From NCBI GenBank assembly GCA_964584815.1, contig CAZPBO010000008.1, positions 1 through 48,809 on the forward strand: a stretch of DNA of 48,809 nucleotides. The letters run 5' to 3'. A program made the position numbers and the translations under genes. The notes beneath the pieces are model-generated. The model made no database searches. It saw only the letters and a list, made by a program, of their open reading frames with translations, and was not told the origin of the DNA. Source of the DNA: CAZPBO01 sp964584815 (lineage in GTDB: Bacteria > Planctomycetota > SKW154). Of this stretch, positions 41,138-48,809 are shown one piece after another. Positions within the stretch are counted from its first letter, which is position 1. Every line of letters begins with the position of its first letter.

Positions 41138-44100
41138 GTGGTTGAGATTCGTGGTTATCGGATATTGCAGAAACTGGGAGAGGGTGGGATGGGGGCGGTG
41201 TATAAGGCGGTGGATGAGCGGACGGGCAAGGTGGTGGCGGTGAAGGTTCTGGATAGGAAACTTGCGCAGGATGAGGAGTATGTGAGGCGTTTTCATAGAG
41301 AGGCACGCGCTGCGGCGGCACTCAACCACCGAAATCTGACGCAGGTCATTGCGGAGGGTGAGGTTGACGGACTTCACTTTCTGGTGATGGAGTTTATAGA
41401 TGGCAAGACGGTGGCGGATATGGTGGCGGAGGAGGGACCGTTTCCGCCGGAGGTGGCGTTGGCGGTGGTGCGCCAGGCGGCGGAAGGTCTGGCTTATGCC
41501 CACGCCCGCGCCGTCATCCACCGTGACATAAAGCCCGAAAACATTATGCTTTCCAGCGACGGCACCGTCAAAATAACCGATATGGGACTCGCCAAACGGC
41601 TCGGCTCCACAAGCAAAGAGTCGCAGATAACCCTTGCCGGCACAATTCTGGGAACCCCGCGTTATATGGCGCCAGAGCAGATAAGAACCCCAGAGAAGAC
41701 CGACCACCGCGCCGATATCTGGGCACTCGGTGTCACTCTCTACTTCCTGCTCACAGGTAAAACTCCCTTTGACGGTGGAAGCCCACTTGACACAATCCAC
41801 AATGTCTTAAAGAACCCCGTGCGCTATCCCCCGCGTATGCCCGCCCCACTGCAAAACCTCCTGCGCCGTATGCTCACCAAAGACCCCCAACGCCGCTTCC
41901 AGTCCTGCGAGGAAGTCATCGCCGCCATTGACGAAACAGTCCGCTTGCTACATCAGCAACGCCGCACCCCTACACACATTCCAACACCTCCCGCTGTCCA
42001 CAAAAAACGCTTCCCACTCTACATCCCCCTAACCGCTGCCGCTTTTGTCCTCATCCTCCTCATTGCTTTGTTGATACCAAAACACACGCCCCCCTCCCCT
42101 GTGCCGCAAAAACCCCCATCCAGCACCCAAACCCAGACAAAGTCTCAAGATTCCCTTAAGCAACTGAAGGCGTGGATTCAGCAGCATCCCGATGATTTTC
42201 CAGAAATCTACCGCCGCATACGACGACTCCAGCAAAAAGAACCCGCCCTTGCCCCAGAACTTGAAAAGGAAATAGCAACCCTGCGCAGAAGGGCGGAGCA
42301 GGCAGTTGAAAACGCCCTTAACGCCGCCCGCGTAGCGATTGAAAACGGCGACAGCGGCTTCGCTACCCGCCTTGCGCATCTGCGCGCCCTGCGGGCAAAG
42401 GTGACTATCTTCCCCGACATCATAGCAAAACTGAATGAGGGTATAAAGCAGGTTGACAAACTGTTTGCCGCCAAGGCGGGCGCACTCGCCCGAACAACAG
42501 CATTTGTGGATTTCTCAAAACCAGTGGTTCTCTGTAGCAACCGTTATGTCGTTAAAGGCGCGCACCATAAAAAGGGTGCCTCTGGATGGGCGCTCTATTT
42601 TGAGCAGAAAGGCACCATAGCGCTTGAGGTAGGCAAACTTGTTGCCGATTTCATAGGACTGCGCGTTGAAGGAAATGGAAAGTTGCGCATAAAGGATAAG
42701 CAACTTATAGCAGGTGAGGTGCTGCGTCTTGAAGAGATTGACGGGAAGGTGAGTTTGGAGGTGGGTAGCGGTGCGGTTGTGAAGCGTATAGATGTTGTGT
42801 GCTATCCACTGAAGGAGCGTCCTGTAACGCTTCCGCCGCGGGAGAACGATTTTGCGGACGCGCTTGGGGAGATGGGACGGCTTCTGGCAAAAGCAGAGTT
42901 TGAGAAAGCCATAAGGCTGGGAGAAGATGTGGAGAAAGCGCTGCCACAGTCTGCCCTCAAGGAGCGGTGGAGCACTTTCCTTGCGCGGTTGAGAGATTCC
43001 ATAACCGCCCTGCCGCATCTTTTGCGCCGCATCGTAGAGGCAAATCCCAACTCCATTCTTCTCCGCAGCGGCGAGCGTGTGAAGGGCAAAGCGTCAATAC
43101 ACGACCACACCATCCGTATAGGTGGGCAAACCCTGCGGCTTGTTGATATCCATCCATCCCTGCTTGAACCTTTTTCCGACAATATGCTGGCGGGAGTTAT
43201 GGTCGGTGCGGGGAGGTGGCGGAAAGAGGGCTTTTTTGTGGCGCACCTGCTTGATGCTGTTAGGCAAAACCTTCCTGCGGCAGGATTTGGGGAACGCATC
43301 GGCAGATACGCCGTCATCATAACGGGACGCTCCTTCAACGCTCTTCAGGCTCTCTACTATCTCTCCGATAACATCCGCTTCGCCCGCCTATTTCGGGATG
43401 TGTATGGCTATCCGCCGGAAGCGATATGGCGCTTGTGTGAGGGTGGGCGTGGTGCAACGCTCTGCGCCACCGCCGCCGCCACAAAAGAGAACATCCGCAG
43501 GGTCTTTAAGTATCTGGGCAAGGTCGCAGGCAAAAACGACCCTGTGTTTGTGGTTGTTGTGGGGGCATCAGACGGACACAGATTGGCGCTTGAGGATGGA
43601 CCGACGGATGCGGAGGAGTTTGCACGCCTTGTGTCGCCACTCAAAAGTCAGCGGGTGGCGTTTGTGATGCAGTTTGGGGGGAGCGGGGGATTTGCGAAAT
43701 TGCTTTCACGGCGAGGATGGGTTGCGCTTGCTTCAAGCAGGGAGGGAGAGCCGTCGGCGGCGGGTTGGATAGGAGCGGTCAGAAACGCGTTGGAGAAAGG
43801 CGCCACACTTTATGAGGCGTATGAGGCAGGATGTCGCGCCACGGAGAAGCATTATCGCAACAAGAACAAACCACAGGCGGAACACCCGGTGGTGACAAAC
43901 GCGGCGCTGGCGCGAAGATGGCGCATTAGGAAGTTTTCTGTCGCTGAATCGGCGGTGGCGAGAGAGGCGCAGGAGCGGGCGAAGATGCTTCCTGAAAACT
44001 GGTTGCCGAGTGATGAGAACTCGCTGTGGGGTGGCTTATGTGGTTTTGTGAGGGAGCGGTGTGGGGTAAGAGATTTCACGGAGGCTTTGGCGCGTGCGGG

Positions 44101-45259
44101 CGCGCGCATCTCCAAAGCCCATCTTGTCAAGTTGCCGTTGCTTCTGTATTACGGGCGCTATGGCGAGAAGAGCCTGTCAGAGCACTTGGCGGAGGTGAAG
44201 CGAATGACCGGGGCGGTTATGGAGAGGGCGCTTAAGGAGCGAGACGGAGCGCTTGCGGGGAGTGCTGTGTGGGTGCAGTTGATAGCGGAGCGCATAAGTG
44301 GGAAAGTTTCAGGTGTCAGCAGACGAGTTGTGGGCGCGGGGCTTCCACTGGGTTGGAAGGGGCTGGTCTGCAAGGCGGCGCTTGCGTTGGCGGATGGCAG
44401 GAGGGGAACTGCAACTGACCTTGCTTCTGCGGCGGCGGCAAAGGTTGTTCCAAACTACAAGCCCGTATCGCTTCCCAGAGGCGAGATAAAGCGCCTGAGG
44501 CGGGCGTTGATGAGCCGGCTTGGTGGGGACAGTAGGGTGTTGGGTAGAGTTGGAGCGGCGCTGCTTGCGGCGGATGTGTTGAGCGGGGAGGGATGGGCGG
44601 CGTTGGCGTTGGCGCGGAAAGGGGAGGGTGCAAGTGAGATGGCGGCGGCGGCGCTGCTGCTTGCTCCTGACAGCGGGATGGGGTATCTGGCGATGGCGCA
44701 CAGTGTGCGGGGTGAGCCTGAGGCGGCGCTTTTGTGGCTGGCGGAAGCGGAGCGACGGGGTGTTGGCGCCGCGGCAGGTTTCATAAAGCGTTTGAGAAAG
44801 GAGTTGAAAAACGCTTTGCAGAAACGCAGGGATGAAGTGACAGCGGCGCTGCGCAGAGCAAAAACTCTGCTTGAGAAGGAGCCCATAACGGCTGCCGCTG
44901 CTATAAGGCAGCACCTGACGCTCGGACGGATGGAGACATTTTCTGTGTTTGGAGAGGCGCTGCAGCGGGCGGGTTTTGTGGAACGGGCGGTGCGGGTGCA
45001 CTGCGCGCTGGCGCTGCTAACGGCTGCGGAAAACGCGGCGGCTGACCCGCTCTTTATGGCGGCAACCCTACTGCTTGTGCGTGGCGGAAATGCGAAAGCG
45101 GCGTTGGCGCTCTTCCGTCTGGGGGAGCGGCTTTTTGCGGAGCGCAATGGGCATTCTGCGAGGGTGTGGTGGCTGATGATGGCGCGCTGTTATCGCCGCC
45201 TCGGTGACGAGGATGCCGCCAGAGACTGCGAAAAGCGTGCCGCCAATTTGAGATACTGA
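41138..45259 (+). CDS. Transmembrane Ser/Thr kinase fused to caspase-like (pseudo-protease) domain and TPR-like repeats
   Basis: The 1373-residue product begins with a complete Hanks kinase (residues 1-270): LGEGGMGAVYKA, VAVKVL, HRDIKPENIML, DMGLAKR (DMG in place of DFG) and GTPRYMAPEQ. A Pro-rich linker and a transmembrane helix (FPLYIPLTAAAFVLILLIAL, about 290-310) follow, then a coiled region. At about 720-900 there is a caspase/legumain-like fold (clan CD): YAVIITGRSFNALQALYYL, VYGYPPEAIWRL, VVVVGASDGHR (His position) and FVMQFGGSGGF, where the usual catalytic Cys of the QCFSGGF pattern appears to be Gly. The domain may therefore be inactive. The C-terminal 450 residues are Ala/Leu-rich helical repeats. 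GTG 41138 follows GGGGAAG. It ends in TGA before a stem-loop. Confidence 0.85.
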   Translation: MVEIRGYRILQKLGEGGMGAVYKAVDERTGKVVAVKVLDRKLAQDEEYVRRFHREARAAAALNHRNLTQVIAEGEVDGLHFLVMEFIDGKTVADMVAEEGPFPPEVALAVVRQAAEGLAYAHARAVIHRDIKPENIMLSSDGTVKITDMGLAKRLGSTSKESQITLAGTILGTPRYMAPEQIRTPEKTDHRADIWALGVTLYFLLTGKTPFDGGSPLDTIHNVLKNPVRYPPRMPAPLQNLLRRMLTKDPQRRFQSCEEVIAAIDETVRLLHQQRRTPTHIPTPPAVHKKRFPLYIPLTAAAFVLILLIALLIPKHTPPSPVPQKPPSSTQTQTKSQDSLKQLKAWIQQHPDDFPEIYRRIRRLQQKEPALAPELEKEIATLRRRAEQAVENALNAARVAIENGDSGFATRLAHLRALRAKVTIFPDIIAKLNEGIKQVDKLFAAKAGALARTTAFVDFSKPVVLCSNRYVVKGAHHKKGASGWALYFEQKGTIALEVGKLVADFIGLRVEGNGKLRIKDKQLIAGEVLRLEEIDGKVSLEVGSGAVVKRIDVVCYPLKERPVTLPPRENDFADALGEMGRLLAKAEFEKAIRLGEDVEKALPQSALKERWSTFLARLRDSITALPHLLRRIVEANPNSILLRSGERVKGKASIHDHTIRIGGQTLRLVDIHPSLLEPFSDNMLAGVMVGAGRWRKEGFFVAHLLDAVRQNLPAAGFGERIGRYAVIITGRSFNALQALYYLSDNIRFARLFRDVYGYPPEAIWRLCEGGRGATLCATAAATKENIRRVFKYLGKVAGKNDPVFVVVVGASDGHRLALEDGPTDAEEFARLVSPLKSQRVAFVMQFGGSGGFAKLLSRRGWVALASSREGEPSAAGWIGAVRNALEKGATLYEAYEAGCRATEKHYRNKNKPQAEHPVVTNAALARRWRIRKFSVAESAVAREAQERAKMLPENWLPSDENSLWGGLCGFVRERCGVRDFTEALARAGARISKAHLVKLPLLLYYGRYGEKSLSEHLAEVKRMTGAVMERALKERDGALAGSAVWVQLIAERISGKVSGVSRRVVGAGLPLGWKGLVCKAALALADGRRGTATDLASAAAAKVVPNYKPVSLPRGEIKRLRRALMSRLGGDSRVLGRVGAALLAADVLSGEGWAALALARKGEGASEMAAAALLLAPDSGMGYLAMAHSVRGEPEAALLWLAEAERRGVGAAAGFIKRLRKELKNALQKRRDEVTAALRRAKTLLEKEPITAAAAIRQHLTLGRMETFSVFGEALQRAGFVERAVRVHCALALLTAAENAAADPLFMAATLLLVRGGNAKAALALFRLGERLFAERNGHSARVWWLMMARCYRRLGDEDAARDCEKRAANLRY

Positions 45260-45266
45260 AAGTATG

Positions 45267-45292
45267 GCGCCCCGCCACAAACGACGGGGCGC
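45267..45292. terminator. GC-rich hairpin between convergent genes, possible terminator
   Basis: GCGCCCCG (45267-45274) and CGGGGCGC (45285-45292) form a perfect 8-bp stem with a 10-base loop, seven bases after the kinase stop and 24 bases before the stop of the convergent gene. No U-tract follows immediately on either strand, so it is a weak or factor-assisted terminator at best. Confidence 0.5.
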
Positions 45293-45316
45293 TCAAATCC
45301 GTGGCTGGTTTTTTCT

Positions 45317-46981
45317 CTACTTCTTGCCGCCTTTGAGCATAGCGCGGGCGCGTGACTTCCTCGCGTCAAGTATGAAGTTCAGAAGCAGGTTTTGGGTCGC
45401 AAACTCATCTTCTTTTTGTTTCTGGCGCCCGAAGTGGCTCGTTATGTGCAGCACCTTGCCTTTACCTGCGGTGAATGTGCAGGCGAGCGTGTCGCAGCCT
45501 TTTGTGTGCTGGCGCAGTTTCTCTGACACAAGCAGTTTCACAACGCCAGGACCCACCTTTATCCACGGCGACTCGTCGTCTATCTTCCATTCGTTCTTGG
45601 GCGGTTTCAGCGCCTGGCGTATGCGCTTGCGGATTTCGTCCTCATCTTTGACGGCACGCGTTTTCAACTGCCCCTCCTTCTGACGCTTCAGACGCACCTC
45701 CTTATCAATGAAGCGGTGCTTGGACACAAAAACTCCACGCATATACGGATGGGTCGTGGAACCTCGCGCAGGGGAGGCGTCCACCGTCATTTCAGGCAGA
45801 TATTTGAATGTCTTTATCTTGCTTCCCCAGGCAACCTCCAACAACTCCACAGCAACCCAGTCCTCGGTGAACAGGTAACCGCCGTTTTCCACCCACTTCT
45901 TCAACTTTTCTACAGCCGACCGGCTGAACCGCTTACACACAATAATGTGCTTGGGCGGATTTAACTTTCAGTCTCAGGTAAACAATCGGTTGTGCTTCTG
46001 CCCGACCGGTCGGCAGTGCTTGCAGATACAGAATGGGTGTATCTGGGTGCAGTTAATACAGACGACCAGAACATCGTCGGGAATCTTGTAATCGGGCTTC
46101 TCAAATTGCCAGCGATAGACCACGATGGTCTCTATACCCATACGGCGGGTGATGTCTTCTATGCGGTCAAAGACGACAGGCACATCTTCCCTTGCGTCAG
46201 GGTCTTTGGGGAAGTCCGGCCATCTTTTGTCGCAGCACGCCGTTATCACCAGCACTTTCAGTTTTATCTTCTCGCCGCCGAACATGCGCCTTTTGCGCAC
46301 ATCGTCCAACTCATCCACAACCGTGCCCGTGTATTTGCCCAAGCCGCCTTCGCGCTTCTTCGGCAGCCCGCGTGCACGGTTCTCCGACCACCACTGCTCC
46401 CACTCCTTCGCAATCGGCGGTATCGGCATCCCCGTCAGCACTCGCAGCGAGTCGTTAATTACATCCTTTATCGGCTTGTTGAACGATTTCTTGAGCGCCT
46501 CAATCAACGCGTCCACAGACTCCACCCGTCTTATGGAGCCCAACATCTCCGCCGCCATCTCACGCATATCACGCGGGCATTTGGCGGTTAGCACTTCCTT
46601 AAGCGCGCGAACCGCACCCAGCGTCCTGTTCCGCTGCAGCGCAAACAGCATATCACGCCCTATCGCACGCTTACCACCATAACTGACCATCAACTTGCCC
46701 AACTCCGCCAGCGCTTCAGGGTCGGTGAAAACGCTTAAAGTGTTTATCATCTGCCAGTAAAGACGGTTCTGGTTCTGGGGCACATCCGCCGCAACAGTGA
46801 TGATTATCCGCGCCGCCTTTGCGTCCCCTATCTCAAGCAGACCCGTCAGCGCCTTCTCCGCCAACTCCAAATCGTTCGTCTTCACCGCACGCAACAGTTG
46901 CTTCTTCAAACGCGAATAATCATCAGCACTTGCCACCAGCACGCAGGCGGCTACAAACGCCACCACACTCAACACCCTCAT
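45317..46981 (-). CDS. Secreted HEAT/DUF4159-like protein with two in-frame TGA codons (candidate selenoprotein or pseudogene)
   Basis: A signal peptide (MRVLSVVAFVAACVLVASA) leads a HEAT-like helical region (residues about 25-230) and then a Rossmann-like domain resembling DUF4159: KLKVLVITACCDKRWP, FDRIEDITRRMGIETIVVYR. A Cys cluster follows (CINC, CICKHC), then NRLFT, TGA (45974-45976), GAC, TGA (45968-45970). The same frame continues without shift into ENGGYLFTEDWVAVELLE and GKGKVLHITSHFGRQ, obvious continuation of the same domain, to TAG at 45317. Reading both TGAs as selenocysteine gives a 554-residue protein with U-x-U at 336-338, right after the Cys cluster. ATG 46981 is chosen because GGAGG is eight bases upstream. 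Alternatives are a pseudogene or assembly error, but two nonsense changes three codons apart with no frame loss would be unusual. Confidence 0.6.
45929..45958 (-). promoter_or_regulatory. Stem-loop downstream of the double TGA, uncertain SECIS
   Basis: On the minus strand, CCGC (45958-45955) pairs with GCGG (45932-45929), and inside it GCACA pairs with TGTGT around a TTAT loop. The loop begins 22 bases after the second TGA. The distance suits a bacterial SECIS, but the apical loop lacks the expected G, so support is weak. Confidence 0.25.
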
Positions 46982-47014
46982 ACACATCCCCTCCAAAACA
47001 GGCTCATATGTATT

Positions 47015-48244
47015 CTACCCGCTTCCTCTGTTTTCTTCCCGCGAATTTTTCAGCGGTTTTGCCGGCACCCCTACCCACACGCCGCCTGCAGGAACCTCCT
47101 TACCACGGGTTACCACCGCACCCGCACCTGTTGTCGCGCCATCCCCCACCTTGCACGGCGCCACCAGAACACTGCCACTCCCCACAAACGCGCCTTTCCC
47201 CACCACCGTCCTGTGCTTCTCCCTGCCGTCCCAGTTGGCGAATATTGTCCCAGCGCCGATGTTTGCACCCTCACCAACATCCCCGTCGCCAAGATATGAG
47301 AGATGCTTCGCCTTGGCTCGTCTGCCCAAACGCGTCTTCTTGCACTCCACAAAATTGCCGACCTCCGCACCGTCCTCAAGCACCGTCCCCGCCCTCAAAT
47401 GCGAAAACGGTCCCACAACGCAACCCGCTCCTATCCTAACACCGCGTCTTATGACACAGAATGGCTCTATCAACGCCTGCGGCGCTATCTCAACACCATC
47501 CTCTATATAGACCAAGTCCGGCGCAGGGATTAGAACGCCGTTTTTAAGATGCTGTGCCACAATGCGCCGACGCATTATCGCCGTCGCCGCCGCCAAATCA
47601 CCCGCATCATTCACCCCCAACCCCTCCTCATACGCGCACTCCACACCCTCAAAACGCCCATTGCCATCCACCACCGCCGTCAGATAAACCTCCCCTTTCT
47701 TCGCGTCGGGTCTAACATTCGGCAGCGTTCTGCGCAGAAAATCACAATCCCAAACCGCTACCCCCGCAAACACCTCACCACCTATCCCGCCTCCTTCCTC
47801 TATGCCCACAATCCTGCCACGACCGTCACGGCGGATAACACCGTAACGGTGCTTTCCGGGTGGGCGCATAAGAAGAAGCGTCGCGTCAGGTTCTGTTTCT
47901 TTGTGGTGTTCAACGAGCGCTTGAAGAGTCTGTTTACGCAGCAGCACCGCATCGGCGCAGAGGGTGAGGAGTTGTGTTGCGCCAGGGGCGGCATTAAGGG
48001 CAAGCAGCACCGCCTCGCCTGTGCCGCCAGGATTTTGCTGCCAGACGACTTGACAGTCGCCTGCTGCGTCGGCGACTTCAGGGCGTTTGGGTGAGGCGAC
48101 AAGCAGGGGTTTTTCATCAAAGTGGCGAGCCAGACGCATAACGATTTCAATGAAGGTGACTCCGCATATCTTGGTAAGCGGTTTAGCGAATCCGCCGCCG
48201 AGCCGCGTTCCTTCTCCTGCCGCCAAGACACAGACCCTTACCAT
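47015..48244 (-). CDS. glmU: Bifunctional N-acetylglucosamine-1-phosphate uridyltransferase/glucosamine-1-phosphate acetyltransferase
   Basis: GlmU makes UDP-N-acetylglucosamine, the precursor of peptidoglycan and lipopolysaccharide. The 409-residue product has the nucleotidyltransferase signature LAAGEGTRLGGGFAKPLTKI at the N-terminus, GGTGEAVLLAL and GLGVNDAGDLAAA. A left-handed beta-helix of hexapeptide repeats follows, with KHLSYLGDGDVGEGANIGAG and NWDGREKHRTVVG, including the catalytic His of the acetyltransferase. It is somewhat shorter than E. coli GlmU (456). ATG 48244 is chosen because AAGGAGGGGGTG lies directly upstream; an earlier in-frame start adds 19 unrelated residues. A glycosyltransferase gene lies 60 bases upstream on the same strand, and the HEAT/DUF4159-like gene follows after 33 bases. 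Confidence 0.88.
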   Translation of the reverse strand: MVRVCVLAAGEGTRLGGGFAKPLTKICGVTFIEIVMRLARHFDEKPLLVASPKRPEVADAAGDCQVVWQQNPGGTGEAVLLALNAAPGATQLLTLCADAVLLRKQTLQALVEHHKETEPDATLLLMRPPGKHRYGVIRRDGRGRIVGIEEGGGIGGEVFAGVAVWDCDFLRRTLPNVRPDAKKGEVYLTAVVDGNGRFEGVECAYEEGLGVNDAGDLAAATAIMRRRIVAQHLKNGVLIPAPDLVYIEDGVEIAPQALIEPFCVIRRGVRIGAGCVVGPFSHLRAGTVLEDGAEVGNFVECKKTRLGRRAKAKHLSYLGDGDVGEGANIGAGTIFANWDGREKHRTVVGKGAFVGSGSVLVAPCKVGDGATTGAGAVVTRGKEVPAGGVWVGVPAKPLKNSREENRGSG

Positions 48245-48304
48245 CACCCCCTCCTTAACAACACCTCCGCAATGATACCCGAAACGCAGTTCTTTTTGCA
48301 ACGC

Positions 48305-48808
48305 TTAAGGCGACGGTGCGCAGCGCTGTTTGAGCAAGCGCAAATACAGGTCTTGGGTTTTCTGCACCATTTGTTCAAGGGAGAAGTGTTTTGCAACGCG
48401 TTCTCGCGCCGCCTGCCCCATCCTGCGCCGCAGGTCAGGGTTTCTTATCAAGATGAGGATTTTTTCAGCAAGCGCGCGTGGGTCTCTGGACGGTACCACA
48501 AACCCTTCCACCCCATCGCGGATCACATCTCTGACTCCTGCAACATCGGTGGCGACGCAAGGTAAGCCGGTTCCTGCCGCCTCCAGCAGCGAACGCGGCA
48601 TCCCCTCTGATATGGAGGATAAAACAAAAACATCAAAGGCGTGTGAGAGTTGCACCGCATCGGTGCGCCAGCCAGTGATAAACAACCTGTCTGAAACCCC
48701 TTCAACAGCAGCAAGACTTTCAACTTGTTTTCTTAAAGGACCATCACCGACCCACACCCCGTAGGCATTCTTCTCTTCTCTGCAGACAAGAGCCAGCATC
48801 TTTACAAA
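48305..48808 (-). CDS. Glycosyltransferase family 4-type protein, C-terminal part only (cut by window edge)
   Basis: The frame runs off the right end of the window, so only about 167 C-terminal residues are visible. It contains the GT-B fold donor-binding half: AYGVWVGDGPLRKQVE, DRLFITGWRTDAVQL, VFVLSSISEGMPRSLLEAA with the E-x7-E motif that holds the nucleotide sugar, then LPCVATDVAGVRDVIRDG. This is the GT4 pattern of retaining transferases involved in polysaccharide or glycolipid synthesis. The substrate is unknown. It stops at TAA 48305. Confidence 0.9.
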   Translation of the reverse strand, partial: FVKMLALVCREEKNAYGVWVGDGPLRKQVESLAAVEGVSDRLFITGWRTDAVQLSHAFDVFVLSSISEGMPRSLLEAAGTGLPCVATDVAGVRDVIRDGVEGFVVPSRDPRALAEKILILIRNPDLRRRMGQAARERVAKHFSLEQMVQKTQDLYLRLLKQRCAPSP

Positions 48809-48809
48809 G

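Noticed and set aside
45960..45980. Frameshift between the HEAT and DUF4159-like parts
   Set aside because: The two segments are in exactly the same frame (33 bases between the first TGA and the next open start), so only in-frame TGAs separate them and not an indel.
21683..46981. Genome-wide reassignment of TGA to a sense codon
   Set aside because: Several well-formed genes end in TGA, with stops overlapping downstream start codons (23987, 37882, 38859) or facing convergent genes (36889). Reading through them would create long out-of-frame overlaps.
1..48809. CRISPR array, prophage, rRNA or tRNA genes
   Set aside because: I saw no regularly spaced direct repeats, no phage structural genes, and no rRNA or tRNA-like sequence in the window.

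Overview
The window is a stretch of bacterial chromosome, most likely a metagenome-assembled scaffold, because three gaps of exactly 100 N break genes (2914-3013, 29927-30026, 32157-32256). The gene repertoire looks planctomycete- or PVC-like, or from a related uncultured phylum. It includes two very large transmembrane Ser/Thr kinases with C-terminal sensory or repeat regions, a secreted HEAT/DUF4159-like protein, a pseudopilin ending in an H-X9-(D/S)G-like motif, Gfo/Idh/MocA oxidoreductases and an unusual EF-G. This lineage call is an inference; no 16S rRNA is present.

Region 1 (1-18632, + strand) is the transcription/translation supercluster: nusG, rplK, rplA, rplJ, rplL, rpoB, rpoC, rpsL, rpsG, fusA, rpsJ, rplC, rplD, rplW, rplB, rpsS, then directly rpsD, rpoA, rplQ. 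tuf and the whole rplV-to-rpsK block normally found between rpsS and rpsD are absent, with no assembly gap at the junction. NusG carries an N-terminal extension that resembles sigma-70 region 1.1.

Region 2 (18650-25937) has a pseudopilin and a tungsten-type aldehyde ferredoxin oxidoreductase on the minus strand, separated by a 346-nt spacer with three strong inverted repeats. A + strand trio follows: a secreted protein, a secreted beta-propeller-like protein and a DUF58 protein. Then come a minus-strand Roadblock protein and a small outer-membrane-type lipoprotein. The first secreted gene contains an in-frame TGA followed by 43 coding-like codons, a U-G-V-C motif and a SECIS-like hairpin, so it is a candidate new selenoprotein.

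Region 3 (26013-36891) has a CstA-type transporter with a large hydrophilic insertion, a coiled-coil membrane protein, a secreted HEAT protein with a receiver-like domain, GAF-GGDEF and STAS signalling proteins, a DUF523 protein, dapB and a zinc-ribbon Ser/Thr kinase.

Region 4 (36896-48809) has a minus-strand operon of a large lipoprotein and two Gfo/Idh/MocA oxidoreductases. A 1373-residue kinase follows that carries a caspase-like domain apparently lacking its catalytic Cys. A minus-strand group ends the window: a glycosyltransferase (cut by the window edge), GlmU, and a secreted HEAT/DUF4159-like protein interrupted by two in-frame TGA codons (TGA-GAC-TGA).

The most notable system is possible selenocysteine use in two unrelated secreted proteins. 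TGA is also an ordinary stop in several genes here, so any recoding would be site-specific. The evidence is strong for the first protein and weaker for the second.
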